From NCBI GenBank assembly GCA_036638975.1, contig JAVWJP010000013.1:1-54403 (forward strand): a DNA stretch of 54,403 bases, given 5' to 3'. The notes beneath the pieces were generated by a model, which was not told the DNA's origin, did not search any database, and saw only the letters and a list, made by a program, of their open reading frames with translations. Position numbers and translations under genes: made by a program. Below, piece by piece: positions 8,419 to 14,363 of this stretch. This DNA is from JAVWJP01 sp036638975. GTDB taxonomy: Bacteria > Bacillota > Clostridia > Oscillospirales > Ruminococcaceae. Each line of letters begins with the position of its first letter. The first letter of the stretch is position 1.

Positions 8419-9429
8419 ATGAATTTTGTACTTGCACCTCACGAACACGAAAACCCTATTGAAAACGGGCTTCATGCCATTTTTACAATGCTGCTGCCGG
8501 AGCGTTGGGCAGAGTTCTTTACCCATTTTATAGGCGATTCCATAAACATACTTTTTATTTTATTTGTGGTTATGTTTGCCGTTTCTCTTTTACAAACCTA
8601 TATTCCCTTTGACAAGTTAAAAAATAAATTAAACGCCCTCGGCGGCATAGGCGGCATGGCATTAGCACTGCTTTTGGGCGTTTTTTCGCCCTTTTGCAGC
8701 TGCACGGTTGTGCCATTTGTAATGGGCTTGCTCTCTGTAGGTATTCCGTCGCAGGTGGCGCTTTGCTACCTAAGCTCGGCCGCACTTTTAAACGGCGGTA
8801 CGCTTATAGCGCTGTTCTCTACATTCGGTGTAAGGTTCGGGCTTAGCTACCTCACTGTTGCCATTATTATAACCGTGCTTTCGGCTGTGCTTTCGCGTCC
8901 TTTTGCCGGTAAAGAAAACATTTTAAGCTACAGCATAGGGCATCACCACGGCAGCCATATTCATACCGAGCACTGCGCCGATGACGCCTGTCTTCACCAT
9001 AAGCCCACAGGGCGTATAGGCTATGCCGTGCAAAATGTAATGCACATCTTTAAAGAAACCTGGGTGTATATGCTTGCCAGTGTTGCCCTTGCCAGTGCCA
9101 TTTTAAGCTTTGTTCCCGCCGAGGCTTTGGCGGGGCTTTTGGGCAAACAAAACGTTTTTTCTCCGCTCTTGGCCGGCATTGTGGCAGCGCCTATTCACGC
9201 CGATGTTTTTTCGGCACTTCCCCTGCTTCGCATTTTAGCCCCTATAAACCCGTCCTCTGCTATGGCGTTTGCGCTTGCGGGAATGGCGGTTTCCATACCG
9301 GAGGCAGTACTTTTAAGCCGTGCCTTTAAGCCAAAAGCGGTGGCTGCTTATCTTGGCATACTAACGGTGCTTTCAGTTGCGGCAAGCTATATTTTACTTG
9401 TAATATCTAAGTTCTTGACAATATTTTAA
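8419..9429 (+). CDS. ArsP/DUF318-family permease
   Basis: 336 residues with about eight to ten membrane segments in two halves separated by a histidine-rich cytoplasmic linker (HHHGSHIHTEHC, about 175-186). FSPFCSCTVVPF near residue 90 is the cysteine motif of the ArsP_1/YraQ permease family, some members of which export organoarsenicals. The His/Cys-rich linker suggests metal or metalloid contact, but this is inference. The gene follows the PHP gene by 15 bp and precedes rex by 48 bp. Confidence 0.88.
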   Translation: MNFVLAPHEHENPIENGLHAIFTMLLPERWAEFFTHFIGDSINILFILFVVMFAVSLLQTYIPFDKLKNKLNALGGIGGMALALLLGVFSPFCSCTVVPFVMGLLSVGIPSQVALCYLSSAALLNGGTLIALFSTFGVRFGLSYLTVAIIITVLSAVLSRPFAGKENILSYSIGHHHGSHIHTEHCADDACLHHKPTGRIGYAVQNVMHIFKETWVYMLASVALASAILSFVPAEALAGLLGKQNVFSPLLAGIVAAPIHADVFSALPLLRILAPINPSSAMAFALAGMAVSIPEAVLLSRAFKPKAVAAYLGILTVLSVAASYILLVISKFLTIF

Positions 9430-9477
9430 CGACAAGTTAGTATATACGTATTACACTTTGCGTTTGGAGGATTTGAT

Positions 9478-10119
9478 GTGACGGAAAAACCTGTTTCTAT
9501 CTCGGTTGTGCGGCGGCTTCCGCGTTACCACCGTTTTTTAGGTGAGCTCCTTAAAAATGACGTTCATCGTATATCGTCGCGCGAACTTTCGCTTCGCATG
9601 GGGCTTACAGCCTCACAAATACGTCAAGATTTAAACTGCTTTGGCGGCTTTGGGCAACAGGGCTACGGCTATAATGTAGAGGCTCTTTATAACGAAATCG
9701 GGCATATTTTGGGTCTTGACCGCTGTTATAAAACAATACTTATAGGCGTTGGCAACCTGGGTCGCGCCGTTGCAAACCATATGCCGTTTGACGGCAAGGG
9801 CTACCGCTTAATAGGTCTTTTTGATAACAACCGCGCCATCGTAGGCGAAATTGTCCGCAACATCGTTGTAAACGACATGGACTCGCTGCAAAGCTTTTGC
9901 AAAAAATACAAGCCGGAGGTTGCCATATTGTGCACCCCTCGCGACGCTACACAGCACATTGCCGACACGCTGGTAGAGCTTGGTGTGCGCGGTTTTTGGA
10001 ACTACTCTCATTACGATATAACAATGAACCACCCGCAGGTGGCTGTAGAAAATGTCCACCTAAGCGACAGCCTTATGACGCTGTGTTACAAAGTAAACAA
10101 CCTGCCCGACCAACAGTAA
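9478..10119 (+). CDS. rex: Redox-sensing transcriptional repressor Rex
   Basis: 213 residues. N-terminal winged helix (about 1-80, with SSRELSLRMGLTASQIRQDL as the recognition region) and C-terminal Rossmann domain with GVGNLG near residue 90 that binds NADH/NAD+. Rex represses fermentation and NADH-oxidising genes until NADH rises. The start is GTG 9478, with GGAGG at 9466-9470 seven bases upstream. Downstream lies a stretch of 377 bp with an RNA-like structure. A canonical Rex operator (TTGTTAA/TTAACAA inverted pair) was not found beside the gene. Confidence 0.95.
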   Translation: MTEKPVSISVVRRLPRYHRFLGELLKNDVHRISSRELSLRMGLTASQIRQDLNCFGGFGQQGYGYNVEALYNEIGHILGLDRCYKTILIGVGNLGRAVANHMPFDGKGYRLIGLFDNNRAIVGEIVRNIVVNDMDSLQSFCKKYKPEVAILCTPRDATQHIADTLVELGVRGFWNYSHYDITMNHPQVAVENVHLSDSLMTLCYKVNNLPDQQ

Positions 10120-10169
10120 ATTAGCCAAATTTACAAATTGTAACCAAAAAAACCGTCTATTGTGTACAA

Positions 10170-10194
10170 AATGTAACTGTGTAGTAGTTACATT
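10170..10194. promoter_or_regulatory. Palindromic operator candidate downstream of rex
   Basis: Perfect inverted repeat AATGTAACT - 7 bp - AGTTACATT, 10170-10178 and 10186-10194, with partial extension by TACA/TGTA. It lies about 40 bp upstream of the likely -10 box of the structured RNA, so it could be a regulator site or a hairpin. The regulator is unknown; it does not fit the usual Rex consensus. Confidence 0.4.
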
Positions 10195-10231
10195 GTAGCT
10201 GTGAGTTCACACTTAGTTCATACATTTACGG

Positions 10232-10237
10232 TATTAT
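10232..10237 (+). promoter_or_regulatory. -10 box for the structured RNA
   Basis: TATTAT, placed so that transcription would begin near 10244, at the base of the first stem of the predicted RNA. A weak TTCACA at 10206-10211 is 20 bp upstream, so the -35 element is poor and activation may be needed. Confidence 0.4.
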
Positions 10238-10243
10238 TAAATC

Positions 10244-10378
10244 AAGCCAAAGTGCAACCGATGCTAGAGTGCACTAGCGGAGGTTTGGCAAAAAAGTACG
10301 GGTTCCTCCATAACCCAACTACGATAATAAAAAACAAGATAAAAAAGCGATGACAATAAAATGTCGTCGCTTTTTATG
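10244..10378 (+). ncRNA. Candidate structured RNA with pseudoknot, unknown family
   Basis: About 135 nt between rex and pyrK. P1 pairs GCCAAA (10246-10251) with TTTGGC (10284-10289). P2 pairs GCTAG (10263-10267) with CTAGC (10274-10278). P3 pairs GGGTT (10300-10304) with AACCC (10312-10316). The P3 loop contains CCTCC (10305-10309), which is exactly complementary to GGAGG (10279-10283) in the P1/P2 junction, giving an H-type pseudoknot. An alternative pairing GTGCA (10252-10256) with TGCAC (10270-10274) could compete. The element ends in its own terminator at 10346-10375 and pyrK has a separate promoter behind it, so it looks like an independent small RNA more than a leader. It shares GTGCAACCGA with c-di-GMP-II riboswitches but lacks their 5' part. 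Confidence 0.5.
10346..10375 (+). terminator. Intrinsic terminator of the structured RNA
   Basis: AGCGATGACA - ataaaa - TGTCGTCGCT (one wobble) followed by TTTTT. It ends the candidate RNA before the pyrK promoter. Confidence 0.8.
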
Positions 10379-10386
10379 TTATATTA

Positions 10387-10395
10387 TGCTATAAT
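10387..10395 (+). promoter_or_regulatory. Extended -10 promoter for pyrK-pyrD
   Basis: TGCTATAAT, an extended -10 element (TGn before a perfect TATAAT at 10390-10395), about 100 bp upstream of pyrK. No good -35 is present, as is common with extended -10 promoters. Confidence 0.55.
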
Positions 10396-10496
10396 ATACA
10401 AAATAACTTGGCTGCATTGCCAATTTTCTTTTGTAAAGCATCGTTTCCGCATATTCTGCGTTTTAAACTTATAACTACAATACACGGAGGTAAAGC

Positions 10497-11276
10497 ATGA
10501 AGAAAAGTTTTGCCGTGCTTGAAGCGCACATGGAAGCACCCGACATAGCAAGCCTTACCCTGCAAGCACCCGAGCTTGCGGGCATATGCCGCCCCGGGCA
10601 GTTCGCCCACATCTACTGCGGCGGCGGTGTCTACAGCCTAACCCGCCGCCCGCTCTCAATATCTGACGCAGATGGCGAAAGCCTAAGCTTTTTGTTTCAG
10701 GTAAAGGGCGAGGGTACACAATGGCTTGCACAGCGCAAAAAAGGTGATACCGTAGACATTGTCGCCCCACTTGGCAGCGGGTGCTATACCCTGCCGCAAA
10801 GCGGCAAAATAATTATAGCGGCGGGCGGTATAGGGCTTGCTCCTGTTATATTTTTGGCACACGAAGCTGTTAAAGCGGGTCTTGAGGTGCTTTTGGTTTT
10901 TGGTGCGCGCAATAAAGATAATGTTTACTCCGTCAAAAAACTTGAAGCCATGGGGGTTACCGTGCAAATTGCTACAGAGGACGGAAGTATGGGGGAACGT
11001 GGTTTTGTAACTGCGCCACTGGAGCGGGTACTAAAAAGCGAGCTACCCGCCGCAATGTATGCCTGTGGGCCTCATGCCATGCTTGCCGCCGTTGCAAGGC
11101 TTGCGCAAAGCTACAAGGTACCATTGCAGCTTTCTTTAGAAGAGCGCATGGCTTGCGGAGTTGGCGCTTGCAAGGGCTGTGTCGTAGCTATAAAGGACGA
11201 TGCGGGCACACACTACAAAAACGTGTGCAGCGACGGGCCTGTTTTTAACGCCGGGGAGGTGTTTTTTGATGAATAA
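10497..11276 (+). CDS. pyrK: Dihydroorotate dehydrogenase B, electron transfer subunit
   Basis: Passes electrons from PyrD to NAD+ through FAD and a [2Fe-2S] cluster in pyrimidine synthesis. The FAD-binding block RRPLSISD lies at about 49-56, the NAD-binding region at GGIGLAP, and the four cluster cysteines are in MACGVGACKGCV plus the later NVCSDGP. 259 residues, a typical length. ACGGAGG precedes the ATG. The 3' end overlaps pyrD by eight bases, so the two subunits are translationally coupled. No PyrR attenuator was recognised upstream; the structured RNA described above sits there instead. Confidence 0.94.
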   Translation: MKKSFAVLEAHMEAPDIASLTLQAPELAGICRPGQFAHIYCGGGVYSLTRRPLSISDADGESLSFLFQVKGEGTQWLAQRKKGDTVDIVAPLGSGCYTLPQSGKIIIAAGGIGLAPVIFLAHEAVKAGLEVLLVFGARNKDNVYSVKKLEAMGVTVQIATEDGSMGERGFVTAPLERVLKSELPAAMYACGPHAMLAAVARLAQSYKVPLQLSLEERMACGVGACKGCVVAIKDDAGTHYKNVCSDGPVFNAGEVFFDE

Positions 11277-12225
11277 AATGCTTTACCGCGGTCCCGGTCC
11301 GGCAATGCCTCCGCGCCCTAGCACGAGCGTCAATATAGGCGGAATTATAATGAAAAACCCTGTCATGCCCGCCTCCGGCTGCTTTGGCTTTGGTGAAGAA
11401 TATGCCCCGTACGTAGATTTAAACTCTCTTGGTGCAATAGTTGTAAAGTCTGTGACTATGGACGAAACCATAGGCAACCCGCCCCCGCGCGTATGCGAAA
11501 CACCGGCAGGTATGATAAACGCCATAGGCTGGCAAAACCCGGGTGCAGACGTTTTTATAAACGAAAAGATGCCGTTTTTGCGCCGTTTTAATACACCTGT
11601 AATAGTTAATCTGGCAGGTAAAACAGTAAAGCAATATGCCGAGCTTGCCGCAAAATTAAGCACTGTCGAGGGTCTTGCGGGCATAGAGCTTAATATTTCG
11701 TGCCCAAATGTAAACGAAGGCGGCGTGGCTTTTGGCACAGACCCGCGCCTTGCAACCGAGGTTATTAGCGCAGTGCGCGCCGCTACAGGGCTGCCGCTTA
11801 TAGTAAAGCTCTCGCCAAACGTAACCGATATAACCGTTATGGCAAGAGCCGCCGAAGAAGCCGGTGCAGATGCGCTTTCGCTGGTAAACACCTTTACGGC
11901 AATAGCCATTGATATTAAAACGAGAAAGCCTATTATAGGCAACTTTACAGGCGGTCTTTCCGGTCCTGCAATAAAGCCCATTGCCCTCTACATGACATAC
12001 CGTGTGGCACAGACGGTTAAAATACCTATTATAGGCATGGGCGGCATTTTGCGCGCCGAGGACGCTATAGAATTTTTACTTGCAGGCGCAACGGCAGTTG
12101 CCGTAGGCATGGGCACATTTGTAAACCCAACTGCAATGCCTGAAATAATTGCAGGCATAGAAAAATATATTACCGACAACAATTTTAACGATATACACGA
12201 AATTATCGGCGGGCTTATAAAATAA
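11269..12225 (+). CDS. pyrD: Dihydroorotate dehydrogenase B, catalytic subunit
   Basis: FMN enzyme that oxidises dihydroorotate to orotate in the class 1B heterotetramer with PyrK. 318 residues from ATG 11269, chosen because GGGGAGG (11253-11259) is 9 bp upstream; an earlier in-frame start at 11200 would lie well inside pyrK. Conserved blocks include MPASGCFGFG, ELNISCPNVNEGG (with the class 1 catalytic cysteine region) and the phosphate-binding IGMGGI near the C terminus. The rest of the pyrimidine pathway is not in the window. Confidence 0.95.
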   Translation: MNKMLYRGPGPAMPPRPSTSVNIGGIIMKNPVMPASGCFGFGEEYAPYVDLNSLGAIVVKSVTMDETIGNPPPRVCETPAGMINAIGWQNPGADVFINEKMPFLRRFNTPVIVNLAGKTVKQYAELAAKLSTVEGLAGIELNISCPNVNEGGVAFGTDPRLATEVISAVRAATGLPLIVKLSPNVTDITVMARAAEEAGADALSLVNTFTAIAIDIKTRKPIIGNFTGGLSGPAIKPIALYMTYRVAQTVKIPIIGMGGILRAEDAIEFLLAGATAVAVGMGTFVNPTAMPEIIAGIEKYITDNNFNDIHEIIGGLIK

Positions 12226-12258
12226 CGATATAACAAAGCAGCGCCGACAAGACACTGA

Positions 12259-12289
12259 TACCCCCCACCGCCTGCGGCGGTGGGGGGTA
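12259..12289. terminator. Perfect GC-rich hairpin after pyrD
   Basis: A 14-bp stem (TACCCCCCACCGCC with GGCGGTGGGGGGTA) and TGC loop, between the convergent ends of pyrD and the TSUP gene. It lacks a U tract on either strand, so it may be a weak terminator or a palindromic repeat of the same style as those at 22240-22720, 27098-27122 and 46553-46571. Confidence 0.55.
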
Positions 12290-12362
12290 AACTCTGCATA
12301 TGCTGTGCGTACGAACAAACAGCAGTACCGACAAAAGCATCAGCCAATTACCACCGCAAATT

Positions 12363-13133
12363 TTACTTACCGAAAATCTCTATTATCATATGAATAAACA
12401 GCAGCGCCACCGATAGTATTATTATCGGGCGGATAAAGCGCTCGCCTTTTTTTATGGCAAGCCTTGCGCCCAAATAATTGCCGCAAATTCCGCATATGGC
12501 AGCGGGAATACCGACAGCGTAAATGACATTACCGCTTTTTATGTACACCGCAAGAGCCGCAGCATTTGATGCCAGATTGACAACCTTTGCATTGCCCGAA
12601 GCATTTATAAGCGAAAAGCCCAAAAGCCCTGTAAAAGCCAGCGTCAAAAAAGTGCCAGTGCCCGGTCCAAAAAAGCCGTCATACACGCCAATAGCAAAGC
12701 CTATTCCAAACGCCATTATGTAAAGCTGTGCGCCCGTCTTCTTTTTTTCGGGTCGCTCTCTGCCAAAGCCGCGGTTAAAAAGCAAAAATATTGCTACAAG
12801 AGGTAAAATTATCAGCATACAATATTTTAAAACTTCTTCGTCCAAAAACACCACCAGCTTTGCCCCTCCCCACGCGCCTATTATAGCGCCGACTACAGAG
12901 CTTGCAGCAGAGCGATATTCGACATAGCCGGACTGCGCATACTTACCCGCCGCTATAAGTGTGCCAAAGGTAGAGCCAAACTTGTTTGTGCCGTACACAA
13001 GATGTATGGGTATGCCCGCATAAATATAGGCAGGCAATGAGATTATCCCACCGCCGCCCGCTATAGAATCTATAAACCCCGCCAAAAAAACCAGCGGACA
13101 TACAATGAGAAGTGTTACAGCGTAATTTTCCAC
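12363..13133 (-). CDS. TSUP (TauE/SafE) family anion exporter
   Basis: 256 residues with about eight membrane helices in two repeats. Glycine-rich ends of each repeat are visible (FIDSIAGGGGIISLPA near the N terminus; VYDGFFGPGTGTFL in the middle), the mark of TSUP transporters for sulfite, sulfoacetate or related anions. Substrate unknown. It starts with GTG 13133 behind GGGGTGA, 15 bp after dusB, so it is probably the second gene of a dusB operon. Confidence 0.9.
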   Translation of the reverse strand: MENYAVTLLIVCPLVFLAGFIDSIAGGGGIISLPAYIYAGIPIHLVYGTNKFGSTFGTLIAAGKYAQSGYVEYRSAASSVVGAIIGAWGGAKLVVFLDEEVLKYCMLIILPLVAIFLLFNRGFGRERPEKKKTGAQLYIMAFGIGFAIGVYDGFFGPGTGTFLTLAFTGLLGFSLINASGNAKVVNLASNAAALAVYIKSGNVIYAVGIPAAICGICGNYLGARLAIKKGERFIRPIIILSVALLFIHMIIEIFGK

Positions 13134-13148
13134 TAGGTCACCCCTTTT

Positions 13149-14144
13149 TTATTCTGCTTTATTTTTACCGCCGCTCTGCCGCAGTACATCTTCGGCAAGC
13201 CGCTCTAAATCGCTATAAGTACAAAGGGTTCCCGCCGCCTTGCGGTAAGCCGCCGCACCATGTATTCCGCTTAGGTACCATGCGGCGTGCTTTCTCGCCT
13301 CGCGCATTGCAGTACCCTCTGTTTTATATCCGCAGGCCAATCGCACCTGCTTTAGCATTATTCGCATTTTTTCTTCTATATCCGGCGGCGGCAAAATAGC
13401 TCCGTCTTTAAAATATGCGGCTATCTGTGCAAATACCCACGGGTTACCCAGTGCGCCGCGCCCTATCATAACAAGGTCTGCACCGGTCTTTTCGTACATC
13501 TCTGTACAGCTTTTTATATCTTTAATATCTCCGTTTGCTATAACCGGTATGCACACCGCTTTTTTTACCTGCGCTATAATCTCTGCGTCCACAGGCGGCG
13601 CGTACATTTGCTCTCGCGTGCGCCCGTGTACAGTTATGGCAGCCGCGCCGTTTTGCTCGGCAATTTTTGCAAGCTCCGTCACATTTACATTTTCATCGTC
13701 CCAGCCCTTGCGCAGCTTTACGGTAACAGGCACAGGCACAGCCTTAACCACAGCCGCTATAATCTCGCCTGCAAGCGCGGGGTTCCTCATAAGTGCGCTG
13801 CCCCCTCCGTTTTTTGCTATTTTAGGTGCGGGGCAACCCATGTTTATGTCAATAATATCGGGGCAATAGCTAAGCGCCAGCTCTGCCGCCTGCGCCATAG
13901 TTGACGGGCTGTCGCCAAAAAGCTGTATAGCAGTAGGGTGTGCCTCGCCTTTTGTAACAAGCAGCTCTGCCGACTTTCGGCTGTTGTAGGTAAGCCCCTT
14001 GCTGCTTACCATTTCGCCAACGGCATAGCAAGCGCCAAATTCGCGGCATATTTCTCTAAATGCCTTGTCTGCAACTCCCGCCATTGGGGCAAGCGCCGCA
14101 GTGCGCAAAATTTGCACCCCGCCTATATTTATAAATTCATTCAT
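13149..14144 (-). CDS. dusB: tRNA-dihydrouridine synthase B
   Basis: FMN enzyme reducing specific uridines in the tRNA D loop. 331 residues; LAPMAGVADKAFRE at the N terminus, the active-site cysteine in DINMGCPAPKIAKNGGGSAL, HGRTREQ and VIANGDI are the family blocks, and the C-terminal helical domain (about 240-325) is complete. The order of genes on the minus strand, dusB then the TSUP transporter, suggests one transcript. Confidence 0.94.
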   Translation of the reverse strand: MNEFINIGGVQILRTAALAPMAGVADKAFREICREFGACYAVGEMVSSKGLTYNSRKSAELLVTKGEAHPTAIQLFGDSPSTMAQAAELALSYCPDIIDINMGCPAPKIAKNGGGSALMRNPALAGEIIAAVVKAVPVPVTVKLRKGWDDENVNVTELAKIAEQNGAAAITVHGRTREQMYAPPVDAEIIAQVKKAVCIPVIANGDIKDIKSCTEMYEKTGADLVMIGRGALGNPWVFAQIAAYFKDGAILPPPDIEEKMRIMLKQVRLACGYKTEGTAMREARKHAAWYLSGIHGAAAYRKAAGTLCTYSDLERLAEDVLRQSGGKNKAE

Positions 14145-14228
14145 TAGTTTTCACCACAGTCCTTAAAGCTTCTTTGTCCATTTTAACAAATGCAGAGTAA
14201 ATTAACAACGCCTTACGCATAATAATTC

Positions 14229-14257
14229 TTGACTTATTTAATGCGGTACCCTATAAT
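14229..14257 (+). promoter_or_regulatory. Sigma-A promoter of polA
   Basis: TTGACT (14229-14234), 17-bp spacer, TATAAT (14252-14257). Transcription would start near 14264, giving a leader of about 100 nt with two hairpins before polA. Confidence 0.85.
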
Positions 14258-14266
14258 AATAGCACA

Positions 14267-14318
14267 GGGTAGCAATACCCCAAATGTTATGAGGCTCTGT
14301 CGTAAGACAGAGCCTCAT
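14267..14318 (+). promoter_or_regulatory. Two-hairpin leader of polA with GNRA loops
   Basis: The first hairpin is GGGTA-GCAA-TACCC (14267-14280). The second is a perfect 13-bp stem, ATGAGGCTCTGTC-GTAA-GACAGAGCCTCAT (14289-14318), followed by TCTTT. Both loops are GNRA tetraloops. The second could act as a leaky terminator or as an RNA stability element; the U tract is weak. Confidence 0.55.
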
Positions 14319-14363
14319 TCTTTAAAAAACGCCCCCACATAAATAACAAAAGTGAGTGATATT

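Noticed and set aside
10244..10378. c-di-GMP-II riboswitch
   Set aside because: GTGCAACCGA matches part of that riboswitch, but the required 5' half with GGGUUUAAAUUGGGCAC is missing and the downstream gene has its own promoter.
10244..10378. PyrR attenuator of the pyr operon
   Set aside because: The PyrR-binding loop consensus (AGUCCNGNGAGGYU type) is not present, and no pyrR gene is nearby.
11200..11268. N-terminal extension of PyrD
   Set aside because: It lies within pyrK, has no ribosome site, and the true start at 11269 has GGGGAGG at the right distance.
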